Positions 1 through 5,126 of a DNA stretch of 5,126 bases are shown one piece after another (position 1 is the stretch's first letter; each line of letters begins with the position of its first letter). The notes beneath the pieces are model-generated. The model was not told the DNA's origin. It did not search any database and saw nothing but the letters and a program-made list of their open reading frames with translations. The stretch is taken from contig CAMPJH010000116.1 in the NCBI GenBank assembly GCA_946886845.1, positions 1 to 5,126 of the forward strand. Direction: 5' to 3'. This stretch comes from an uncultured Sphingomonas sp. (GTDB taxonomy: Bacteria; Pseudomonadota; Alphaproteobacteria; Sphingomonadales; Sphingomonadaceae). The translations under genes were made by a program, and so were the position numbers.

Positions 1-741
1 CTCCTGGAGCTCGGCGAGTGCAACCAAAGCCGCTTCGTTGGCCGGATCGATCCCCAGCGCCCGCTTCAACGTCTCGATCGCACGGTCGGGGCGCTGCTCG
101 AGATCCTCGAGGCGCGCGGCGGCGACCAGTGCGGCCGGATTGCCGGCGCCTCGTTCGTACAAAGCCTTCAGGGCTTGGTCGGCAGTCCCGGCGGCGGCAT
201 GCGCGTCCGCCCATTTCTGCTGGAAAGTGGAATGCTCGGGCCGAAGCGCAAGCGCCCGCTCCAGCGCCGAGACCGCGCCCGCCGAATCGCCGGTCGCGAG
301 CAGGGAAACGCCGAGATTGCCCCAGCTTTCGAAGTCGCGGGGATCCCGGCGCACCGTCTCGCGGTAAAGTTTTGCGGCGGTGGAATGATCGCCTCGCCCG
401 GCCGCCAGCATGGCCCGCAAGCGGCGGCTTTCCTGCTCGGGCAGGCCGGGCTTCTTCAAAAGCGCTTCGGCTTCCTCGAAATCCCCCATTGCGCCAAGGA
501 CGCGGACCAACTCGACCCGAACCAGCGGATCGTCGGGCGCCAGCGTCAGCGCCTCACGCAACTGCGCCGCGGCCTCGCCGAACTGGTAGCATCGCGAGTG
601 CAGCAGCCCGGCGAAAAGCCTCAGGCCCTTGTCCCCGGGATCCTGGGCGATCGCCTCTTTGGCGGTGGCGAGCGCCTGCTCGAACTCGCCGGCTCGCGCT
701 TGCTCGATTGCCCTTCGGCCCAAAGGAGAGATGTCCGCCAT
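1..741 (-). CDS. Tetratricopeptide-repeat protein, N-terminal 247 residues (gene runs off the left edge)
   Basis: The minus-strand frame is open from an ATG at 741-739 to base 1 with no stop, so the gene is partial at its 3' end. The product begins MADISPLGRRAIEQARAG and is built of helical repeats of about 34 residues with TPR spacing and the usual Pro near the end of each unit: DPGD (34-37), APDDP (68-72), DPRD (133-136), LRPEH (166-170), IDPANE (231-236). One block (about 100-116) is irregular. There is no signal peptide or membrane segment, so it is probably cytoplasmic and mediates protein-protein contacts. No catalytic domain is visible. By analogy with the two TPR-enzyme fusions nearby, a C-terminal sulfotransferase or oxygenase domain could follow beyond the edge, but that is inference. 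No clear Shine-Dalgarno precedes the ATG. The start is chosen as the only good ATG at the head of the first repeat. It is divergent from the oxygenase gene. Confident as a TPR protein; full function unknown. Confidence 0.85.
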   Translation of the reverse strand, partial: MADISPLGRRAIEQARAGEFEQALATAKEAIAQDPGDKGLRLFAGLLHSRCYQFGEAAAQLREALTLAPDDPLVRVELVRVLGAMGDFEEAEALLKKPGLPEQESRRLRAMLAAGRGDHSTAAKLYRETVRRDPRDFESWGNLGVSLLATGDSAGAVSALERALALRPEHSTFQQKWADAHAAAGTADQALKALYERGAGNPAALVAAARLEDLEQRPDRAIETLKRALGIDPANEAALVALAELQE

Positions 742-835
742 CGCTTGATGCAGCTTATTATCGCCCGCGCGCCAGATACCAAGCCGCAGGCACGAAGCGG
801 TGCATCCGCCGGCCGACGCCGCTATGGTTGAGGGC
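742..835. promoter_or_regulatory. Divergent intergenic region between two TPR genes
   Basis: These 94 bases separate the starts of two divergently transcribed genes and must hold both promoters unless transcription starts farther away. On the minus strand GATAAT (762-757) resembles a -10 box and would give a very short leader to the TPR gene starting at 741. On the plus strand the overlapping TATTAT (756-761) also resembles a -10 box. Neither has a convincing -35 partner at 16-18 bases. The region is slightly AT-richer than the flanking coding DNA around 752-762. If the plus gene starts at the GTG at 800 instead of the ATG at 836, the shared region shrinks to 58 bases. No operator-like palindrome stands out. 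Confidence 0.4.
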
Positions 836-2332
836 ATGCAGGATTCTGTCGCGCAAAACAGCCAAAGCATCACGTTCGACGAGGCGAACGCCCGTTTTCG
901 CACCGGCGAGCGCGACACGCTGATCGACCCGCTTGCGGCGGCGTTGCGAACCAGCCCCGGCGATGCGCGGTTGTGGAATCTGCAGGGGCTGATCCTGCGC
1001 GATCTCGACCGGCGCGAAGAGGCGCTCGAGTCCCTGCGCAAGTCGGCCGAGATGGCGCCAACCTCGGCAAAGATCGCGCACGCGCTCGCTCGCACCCTGT
1101 ACGAGGCGGGATTGCCGAGCCTCGAAGCCTATGGTCGAGCGCTCCGGCTCGCCCCGGCCGACACCGAGGTTCTGGCCGGGATGACGTCGGCGTTCATTGC
1201 CGCCGGCGAGGTCGATGCGGCGATGACCGGTCTCGGGCGCATCCTGGAGCGATCCCCGCAATGGGCGGAAGGGCATGTGCTTCTGGCCAGGCTGCGCTGG
1301 GCGCAAGGCGAGCGCGACCAGTTCGCGCGTAGCTTCGAGGCTGCCACTGCCGCGATGCCGCAGATGATCGACCTGTGGCGCCAATGGGTCATTGCGCTGA
1401 TTCACGCGGAGCATTGGGACGAGGCGTTGCGCGTGGTCGCCAAGGGCCGCACGGCGATCGGCGAGCAGCCGCTGTTTGCCGTCAACGAAGCGATCGTCCA
1501 CGCCGAAACCGGCGACGATTTCGAGCAAGCCGAGGCGATGCTGGCGCCGTTCGCCGACCTCGATGATCCGACAGTGCAGATCCGGCGTGTGCGCAACTAT
1601 CTCCGCTGGCAGCGGGCCGAGGACGCCGATCGGATCATCGGCCAGTGGACCGGTCGGCCGGAAGGTTTCATGTTCTGGCCTTACGCCTCGATCGCGTGGC
1701 GGATGCTCGGCGATCCGCGCTGGGATTGGCTGGAAGGGGATGACCGGTTCGTCGGCGTCTATGACATCGCCGACCGGCTGCCGCCGCTGGACGTCCTCGC
1801 CGAAGCGCTTCGCCGCCTGCACACCTTGAGCGGGCAGCCGCTCGAGCAGTCGCTTCGTGGCGGGACCCAGACCGATGGCGACATTTTCATGCACATCGAC
1901 CCGGTGCTGACTCATTTGCGCGAGGCAATCCGGACGACGGTTGCGGAGCATGCCGTCCAATTCCCGTCGCACCAGGACGGGCACCCGTTGCTCGGCGGGC
2001 CGCGGGCCCCGATCCGCTTTTCGGGTGCCTGGTCGGTCCGGCTGCCGAGCGGCGGCTACCATGCCAACCACGTCCATCCCGCAGGCTGGATCAGCTCCGC
2101 GCTCTATCTCGTCTTACCACCCGACCTCGGGCAGGAAGAAGCCGGTTTCCTGACCTTGGGCGAGGCCGATGCGCCCACTTTCAAGGTCGGCCTTCCAGCG
2201 TTCCGAACGATCGAACCGAAGCCGGGCCGGTTGGCGCTGTTCCCGTCGTACATGTGGCACGGGACGCGGCCGTTCGGAGAGGGAGAACGGATGACGGTCG
2301 CGTTCGACGTTGCGGTGCCCAAGGCCGGCTGA
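836..2332 (+). CDS. TPR-repeat protein with C-terminal 2-oxoglutarate/Fe(II) oxygenase-like domain
   Basis: The product has 498 residues in two parts. Residues 14-211 are about six TPR-like helical pairs, with unit ends such as SPGD (40-43), MAPTS (73-77), APAD (106-109), RSPQW (139-143). Residues 395-491 match the putative 2OG-Fe(II) oxygenase family (2OG-FeII_Oxy_5 type): GAWSVRLPSGGYHANHVHP (397-415), WISSALYLVLPP (418-429), PGRLALFPSYMWHG (463-476) and ERMTVAF (484-490). Likely iron ligands are H412 and/or H414 plus H475; R485 is placed to bind the 2-oxoglutarate carboxylate. Such enzymes hydroxylate a substrate using O2 and 2-oxoglutarate; the substrate is unknown, and the TPR part may dock a protein. 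It lacks a signal peptide, so is probably cytoplasmic. The start is uncertain: GTG 800 and ATG 824 are in frame upstream. ATG 836 is preferred as an ATG just before the first repeat, although GAGGG (830-834) is too close to be a good ribosome site. AGG (788-790) could serve the GTG. Confidence 0.9.
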   Translation: MQDSVAQNSQSITFDEANARFRTGERDTLIDPLAAALRTSPGDARLWNLQGLILRDLDRREEALESLRKSAEMAPTSAKIAHALARTLYEAGLPSLEAYGRALRLAPADTEVLAGMTSAFIAAGEVDAAMTGLGRILERSPQWAEGHVLLARLRWAQGERDQFARSFEAATAAMPQMIDLWRQWVIALIHAEHWDEALRVVAKGRTAIGEQPLFAVNEAIVHAETGDDFEQAEAMLAPFADLDDPTVQIRRVRNYLRWQRAEDADRIIGQWTGRPEGFMFWPYASIAWRMLGDPRWDWLEGDDRFVGVYDIADRLPPLDVLAEALRRLHTLSGQPLEQSLRGGTQTDGDIFMHIDPVLTHLREAIRTTVAEHAVQFPSHQDGHPLLGGPRAPIRFSGAWSVRLPSGGYHANHVHPAGWISSALYLVLPPDLGQEEAGFLTLGEADAPTFKVGLPAFRTIEPKPGRLALFPSYMWHGTRPFGEGERMTVAFDVAVPKAG

Positions 2333-2365
2333 AGCGTACGAGGACCGGGCCCCATGAAAAGTTGC

Positions 2366-2394
2366 TCGCCATTGCTGCCCAAAGCGGTTAAAAT
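2366..2394 (+). promoter_or_regulatory. Candidate promoter for the small exported-protein pair
   Basis: TAAAAT (2389-2394) matches five of six positions of a -10 box. It lies 17 bases downstream of TCGCCA (2366-2371), which matches four of six positions of the TTGACA -35 box. A start near 2401 would give a leader of roughly 15 bases before the ATG at 2416. The 83-base gap after the oxygenase gene (2333-2415) contains no clear terminator hairpin, so read-through from upstream is also possible. In GC-rich DNA such matches occur by chance, so this is tentative. Confidence 0.3.
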
Positions 2395-2415
2395 GTGGGC
2401 GGAAGCGAGAGAATA

Positions 2416-2652
2416 ATGGCCAAATTTGCGTATGTTGCGAGTGTCCTGATGCTGGCCGCGTCGCCCGCGATCGCCCAGAGCCCGACTGACGGGGCGGCGC
2501 AGGCCAACGCCAAGAAGAGCGACGTCAATCGAATCATCTGCCAGAAGGAAGAGCAGATCGGCACGCGGCTCGCGCCGAGGAAAGTCTGCCTGACGGCCAA
2601 GGAGTGGGCGGAGCGGGCGCAGCTCAATCGCGAGGAAACCGAGCGCGCCCAG
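2416..2652 (+). repeat. Tandem gene duplication, unit 1 (partner 2719-2955)
   Basis: These 237 bases align without gaps to 2719-2955 at a constant offset of 303. My hand count finds 31 mismatches, about 87% identity, and 68 of 79 encoded residues are the same. Identical runs of 20 to 25 bases lie over the region around the first cysteine. Similarity starts at the ATG and ends at the codon for Q79; upstream sequences and the last codons of the two genes do not match. Confidence 0.9.
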
Positions 2653-2682
2653 TCGAATGCCTGGGCTCCGGATTCAAACTGA
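2416..2682 (+). CDS. Small exported two-cysteine protein, copy 1
   Basis: The product has 88 residues and opens with a typical Sec signal peptide: short basic start (MAKF), hydrophobic core YVASVLMLAA, then SPAIA-Q with predicted cleavage after A20. The mature part of 68 residues is hydrophilic and charged: a variable linker (21-31), a core with C42 and C58 (DVNRIICQKEEQIG and RLAPRKVCLTAKEWAE), and a probably helical tail (62-79). Two cysteines in an exported protein suggest a disulfide. The pattern resembles small hypothetical proteins with a Cys, GTRL, VC(L/M)T, EW signature that I recall from sphingomonads; no function is known to me. ATG 2416 is chosen over an in-frame GTG at 2395 because it directly precedes the signal peptide and follows a purine-rich GAGAGA (2407-2412). 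The stop is TGA. The paralogous copy follows after 36 bases, probably in the same transcript. Confidence 0.85.
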   Translation: MAKFAYVASVLMLAASPAIAQSPTDGAAQANAKKSDVNRIICQKEEQIGTRLAPRKVCLTAKEWAERAQLNREETERAQSNAWAPDSN

Positions 2683-2708
2683 CCGCCCGCCCAGGTTCCA
2701 GGTTTATC

Positions 2709-2713
2709 GGAGG
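2709..2713 (+). promoter_or_regulatory. Strong ribosome binding site of copy 2
   Basis: GGAGG lies five bases before the ATG at 2719. This fixes the start at 2719 instead of the in-frame GTG at 2713, which overlaps the site itself. It is the clearest Shine-Dalgarno in the window; copy 1 has only a purine-rich GAGAGA, which suggests that the second gene of the pair is translated more strongly. Confidence 0.8.
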
Positions 2714-2718
2714 TGAAA

Positions 2719-2955
2719 ATGTCCAAAATTGCGTATGTTGCGAGTGTCCTCATGCTGGCCGCTTCGCCGGCGATTGCGCAGACGCCGACGGACGGGCCAA
2801 CCAAGGCAGACGCCAAGAAGAGCGACGTCAATCGGATCATCTGCCAGAAGGAAGAACAGATCGGCACGCGGCTCGCGCCCAAGAAGGTCTGCCTGACCGC
2901 CAAGGAATGGGCGGAGCGGGCGAAAATCGGCCGCGAAGAAACCGAGCGCGCCCAG
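2719..2955 (+). repeat. Tandem gene duplication, unit 2 (partner 2416-2652)
   Basis: This is the second unit of the 237-base direct duplication at offset 303. About 14 of the differing codons are synonymous and 11 change a residue, and none of the replacements falls between residues 32 and 54. This suggests an older duplication under selection on the core, not a very recent copy. Confidence 0.9.
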
Positions 2956-2982
2956 CTGAACTCGTACAGGTCGGGCAACTAA
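2719..2982 (+). CDS. Small exported two-cysteine protein, copy 2
   Basis: The product has 87 residues and is a paralogue of the preceding gene. The signal peptide is nearly the same (MSKIAYVASVLMLAASPAIA, cleavage predicted before Q21). The mature core from K33 to P54, including C42, is unchanged, and C58 with VCLTAKEWAERA is kept. Changes cluster in the linker (22, 27-29, 31), at 69-71, and in the tail after Q79, where this copy ends NSYRSGN. It is expected in the periplasm, possibly with a C42-C58 disulfide; function unknown. It has a good ribosome site. Its TAA stop (2980-2982) overlaps the TAG stop of the convergent sulfotransferase gene by design of the junction: the two coding regions share 2979-2982, leaving no spacer for a terminator. 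Confidence 0.88.
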   Translation: MSKIAYVASVLMLAASPAIAQTPTDGPTKADAKKSDVNRIICQKEEQIGTRLAPKKVCLTAKEWAERAKIGREETERAQLNSYRSGN

Positions 2983-4421
2983 CCGAGCGCGGACTTCAGC
3001 TGCTCTTTATAATTCCTCCAGCGCCCGCTCGACCGGGCGTGGAGCGGCTCGCGCACTTGCCACACGCTGGCGGTTTTCACCGCCCCGGACCGGCGGTGAA
3101 AGTCGAGCACCGAATCTTCCCAATCGAGTCCGAGGAACGACAGTAGCCGTTCAATGACTGGGCGCGGCGCACGTACCAGCTCGTCATAATCCAAGTCGAA
3201 AATATCGTTTGGATACAGACGCTTCCAATGCGCCATCAATCGCTCGTACTGGCCGTGCCAATGGGCTGCGTCGGCGAGATCGAGGGCATAGGCCATCTGC
3301 GGGTCGAGGTGCAGGAAATAGAGCGACAGCAAATTGTCGAGGCGGTCGCGGCGGGTGTGGATGATTTTCGCGTCCGGAAGCAGAGTCTTGATCAGGCCGA
3401 CGTGGAGGAAATTGTCGGGCCGCTTGTCGGTCACCAGTACGTTGCCGCCGGCAATGGCGGCGAGACCGGCGGCGTAGAAGTCGCGCCAGGATTCGATCGT
3501 CGCCCGGTCGGCGTCCACGACCGCTTCGGGATAGCCGGAGATCCGCGCCGCCAGCGCCGGAACCAGGTCCAGCTCGCCGCCCGACTCGATCCGGCTGTGG
3601 CTCGCGAGGATCTGCTCGACCAAAGTCGACCCAGACCGGAACAGGCCGCAGATGAAGACCGGAGATCCGGGGAATTGCTCGTCGGCCGCAGGTGAAGCCG
3701 GACTCTGGAATGCGGCGATCAAGCGATCGACGAACCGTTCGTGACTCTCGCGGTCATAGGCCTTGAAGCGCGGACCGAAGCTCTCGCGGCTGGCCTGGTT
3801 GGCATCCCTATAAGCGGCAAACGCCCGATCATAATCACCGCGCGCATCGAGCAGCCGGCCCAGCGCAAAGCCGAGATCAGCGCGATCGCCGGCGTCGATT
3901 CCTGAAGCGAGCCGTTCGCGGAAGGTTTCGACCAGCCGGGTGGCGGCTTCGGATCGAGCGTCGACGACGCCTGCGAGCCGGCTTAGCGCCAGCGCATCGC
4001 CCGGCGCGGCCCGCAACGCCTGGCGATAGGCGCGCTCGGCCTCGGCGCGCTCGCCGCGGTCCTCATGGAGATTGCCGAGGTTGAGCAGGGCCGGGACATA
4101 GTCGGGCTTCAGCGCCAGCGCCGCTCGAAGCTCCGCTTCGGCGTCGTCGAGCCGCGCCAGATGGTCCGACAGGATTACCGCCCGATTGAGGTGGACCTCT
4201 TGCGGGTCTGCGACCGAACGGCGAAGCGCTTCGCCATAAGCATCCAGCGCCGGGCCATATTGGCGCGCCTGCTTGCGCAGCCAGCCGAGATTGTACCAGC
4301 TGTCGGCATGCCCCGGCTCGAGTTCGAGCACTTGCTGATAGGCGGCGATCGCTTCCTCGATGCGGCCGCCGCGCCGAAGCGTGTCGGCACGATCGAGCAG
4401 GGCCGCCGTTTCCTCATCCAT
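2979..4421 (-). CDS. TPR-repeat sulfotransferase
   Basis: The product has 480 residues. Residues 1-210 form TPR units, with repeat ends such as LEPGHAD (34-40), LKPDYVP (104-110), AAPGDAL (138-144). Residues 253-480 are a sulfotransferase domain (Sulfotransfer_3 type). FICGLFRSGSTLVEQIL (256-272) is the loop binding the 5'-phosphosulfate of PAPS, with R262, S263, G264, S265, T266. It is followed by GGELDL (281-286), TDKRPDN (331-337), and KIIHTRRDRLDNLLSLYF (352-369), where R358 and S366 suit the 3'-phosphate site. The end, SSGRWRNYKEQL (465-476), is the usual C-terminal signature. It would move sulfate from PAPS to an unknown acceptor, probably in the cytoplasm, as no signal peptide is seen. 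ATG 4421 is preceded by a weak AGG (4432-4430) at 8 bases. The gene follows clpB by 39 bases on the same strand, so they may share a transcript. Length and motifs look intact. Confidence 0.92.
   Translation of the reverse strand: MDEETAALLDRADTLRRGGRIEEAIAAYQQVLELEPGHADSWYNLGWLRKQARQYGPALDAYGEALRRSVADPQEVHLNRAVILSDHLARLDDAEAELRAALALKPDYVPALLNLGNLHEDRGERAEAERAYRQALRAAPGDALALSRLAGVVDARSEAATRLVETFRERLASGIDAGDRADLGFALGRLLDARGDYDRAFAAYRDANQASRESFGPRFKAYDRESHERFVDRLIAAFQSPASPAADEQFPGSPVFICGLFRSGSTLVEQILASHSRIESGGELDLVPALAARISGYPEAVVDADRATIESWRDFYAAGLAAIAGGNVLVTDKRPDNFLHVGLIKTLLPDAKIIHTRRDRLDNLLSLYFLHLDPQMAYALDLADAAHWHGQYERLMAHWKRLYPNDIFDLDYDELVRAPRPVIERLLSFLGLDWEDSVLDFHRRSGAVKTASVWQVREPLHARSSGRWRNYKEQLKSALG
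3071..3105. repeat. Perfect 10-bp inverted repeat inside the sulfotransferase 3' end
   Basis: TTTCACCGCC (3075-3084) and GGCGGTGAAA (3092-3101) are perfect inverted arms around a 7-base loop. In plus-strand RNA the stem could extend to 14 pairs (3071-3105) with two G-U pairs; the minus-strand RNA stem stays at 10 pairs. It lies about 90 bases beyond the stop of the plus-strand small genes, inside codons for FHRRSGAVKT. No U-run follows on either strand, so it is not a classical intrinsic terminator. Confidence 0.6.
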
Positions 4422-4444
4422 TGCAGCTGCCTAGCGGCGGGCGC

Positions 4445-4471
4445 AAACCGCTGTCGAGCCTTACTCGGCGG
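4445..4471 (-). terminator. Possible weak hairpin at the clpB stop codon
   Basis: In the minus-strand transcript CCGCCGAG (4471-4464) can pair with CTCG (4458-4455) and GCGG (4451-4448), with a 3-base bulge and a loop UAAGG that contains the clpB stop. Three U residues (4447-4445) follow. This is a bulged stem with a very short U-run, so it may only attenuate read-through into the TPR-sulfotransferase gene, or mean nothing. Confidence 0.25.
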
Positions 4472-5126
4472 CTTCGCGGGCTTCTTCGACTGGAGTAAGC
4501 ACCAACCCGCCCTCGCCTTCGTCGACACGGACAGTGTCTCCGTCCTTGATCATGCCGGACAGGATGGCGTCGGCGAGCGGGTCCTGGAGGTATTTCTGCA
4601 CCGCGCGCTTCAGCGGACGGGCGCCGTAAACCGGGTCGTAGCCGACCCGGCCAAGCCATTCGCGTGCCGCCGGCGTGAGCTCGAGCTTGATCTTGCGGTC
4701 CTCGAGCAGCTTTTGAAGCCGGGCGACCTGAATGTCGACAATCGGGCCCATGTGCCCCGCTCCGAGGCGGTGGAACAGGATGATCTCGTCGAGCCGGTTG
4801 AGGAACTCGGGACGGAAATGGGCGCGCACGACCTCCATCACCTGCGGCTCGACCTTTTCGACCGGCTCGTCCTCGCCAAGATTGGCAAGGAATTGCGAGC
4901 CGAGGTTCGAGGTCAGAATGATCAGCGTATTGGTGAAGTCGACCGTCCGCCCCTGGCCGTCGGTCAGGCGGCCGTCGTCGAGCACTTGCAATAGAATGTT
5001 GAAGACGTCGCTGTGGGCTTTCTCGACCTCGTCGAACAGGACGACCTGGTACGGCCGCCGGCGGACGGCCTCGGTCAGGACTCCGCCTTCCTCATAGCCG
5101 ACATAGCCGGGAGGGGCGCCGATCAG
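4461..5126 (-). CDS. clpB: ATP-dependent disaggregase ClpB, C-terminal 221 residues (gene runs off the right edge)
   Basis: The minus-strand frame is open from the window edge to a TAA at 4463-4461, giving the last 221 residues of a protein that is usually about 860 long. It covers most of the second AAA+ module. Fragment numbering: substrate-gripping pore loop GYVGYEEGG (7-15, with Y8), Walker B VVLFDE (28-33), [15 protein letters not shown] (50-64), sensor 1 LTSN (71-74), the arginine-finger motif [11 protein letters not shown] (104-114), and sensor 2 [10 protein letters not shown] (168-177) in the small C-terminal subdomain. ClpB is a cytoplasmic hexamer that threads aggregated proteins through its pore, working with DnaK. 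ClpA and ClpC share parts of these motifs, but the GYVGYEEGG and [15 protein letters not shown] wording and the C-terminal layout fit ClpB best. All motifs are intact. It is probably heat-shock regulated, but its promoter is outside the window. Confidence 0.96.
   Translation of the reverse strand: MIGAPPGYVGYEEGGVLTEAVRRRPYQVVLFDEVEKAHSDVFNILLQVLDDGRLTDGQGRTVDFTNTLIILTSNLGSQFLANLGEDEPVEKVEPQVMEVVRAHFRPEFLNRLDEIILFHRLGAGHMGPIVDIQVARLQKLLEDRKIKLELTPAAREWLGRVGYDPVYGARPLKRAVQKYLQDPLADAILSGMIKDGDTVRVDEGEGGLVLTPVEEAREAAE

Noticed and set aside
747..806. GATGCA (747-752) and TGCATC (801-806) as an operator pair in the divergent region
   Set aside because: Six-base arms 48 bases apart are expected by chance and no further symmetry surrounds them.
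175..831. Plus-strand open frame of 218 codons
   Set aside because: It is antisense to the left TPR gene, with no recognisable domain; the TPR periodicity on the minus strand is decisive.
18..923. Plus-strand open frame of 301 codons at the left end
   Set aside because: It lies mostly opposite the minus-strand TPR gene and runs into the oxygenase gene in another frame. The product is low-complexity Arg/Pro/Ala, so it is a shadow.
758..2077. Long minus-strand open frame of 439 codons opposite the TPR-oxygenase gene
   Set aside because: It is fully antisense to a gene with clear TPR and oxygenase motifs. Its translation is rich in Arg, Pro and Gly without domain features, typical of a spurious frame in GC-rich DNA.
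2347..2353. GGGCCC palindrome in the gap after the oxygenase gene, considered as a terminator stem
   Set aside because: It is a loopless 6-base palindrome without a U-run; no stable hairpin forms around it.
2388..2978. Minus-strand open frame of 196 codons with an internal repeat
   Set aside because: The internal repeat simply mirrors the tandem duplication on the plus strand, where signal peptides and ribosome sites make sense. It also lacks a good start signal.
2604..3146. Plus-strand open frame of 180 codons running through copy 2 into the sulfotransferase gene
   Set aside because: It is out of frame with copy 2 and antisense to the sulfotransferase C-terminus; no domain is visible.
4065..4994. 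Plus-strand open frame of 309 codons
   Set aside because: It spans the antisense of the sulfotransferase N-terminus and of clpB, both of which are certain genes.

Overview
The window is GC-rich, densely coded DNA that looks alphaproteobacterial and most likely from a sphingomonad (Sphingomonadales). This is inferred from the ClpB sequence, the TPR-oxygenase and TPR-sulfotransferase families, the small exported two-cysteine proteins and the scarcity of strong Shine-Dalgarno sites. No rRNA, tRNA, CRISPR array or mobile element is visible, and no gene-free stretch exceeds about 100 bases.

Layout. On the minus strand, bases 741 to 1 encode the first 247 residues of a tetratricopeptide-repeat (TPR) protein whose C-terminus lies outside the window. 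A 94-base intergenic region separates it from a divergent plus-strand gene (836-2332) encoding a TPR array fused to a C-terminal 2-oxoglutarate/Fe(II) oxygenase-like domain. Next, on the plus strand, come two tandem, closely related genes (2416-2682 and 2719-2982) for small exported proteins of 88 and 87 residues. The second ends in a 4-base convergent overlap with a minus-strand gene (4421-2979) encoding a TPR-sulfotransferase. Upstream of that on the minus strand, 39 bases away, is the 3' end of clpB (from beyond 5126 to 4461), the disaggregase chaperone.

How it may work together. Three TPR proteins, two fused to modification enzymes (hydroxylase-like and PAPS-dependent sulfotransferase-like), sit within about 4.4 kb of one another around a pair of exported small proteins. 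The TPR arrays could act as docking modules that present a protein or peptide substrate to the catalytic domain. Nothing in the sequence identifies that substrate, so a shared pathway is a hypothesis. The clpB and sulfotransferase genes are placed to be co-transcribed, although a bulged hairpin at the clpB stop might reduce read-through. The points that most deserve a second look are the tandem duplicated exported proteins, the TPR-enzyme cluster, and a perfect 10-bp inverted repeat inside the 3' end of the sulfotransferase gene, next to the convergent junction.
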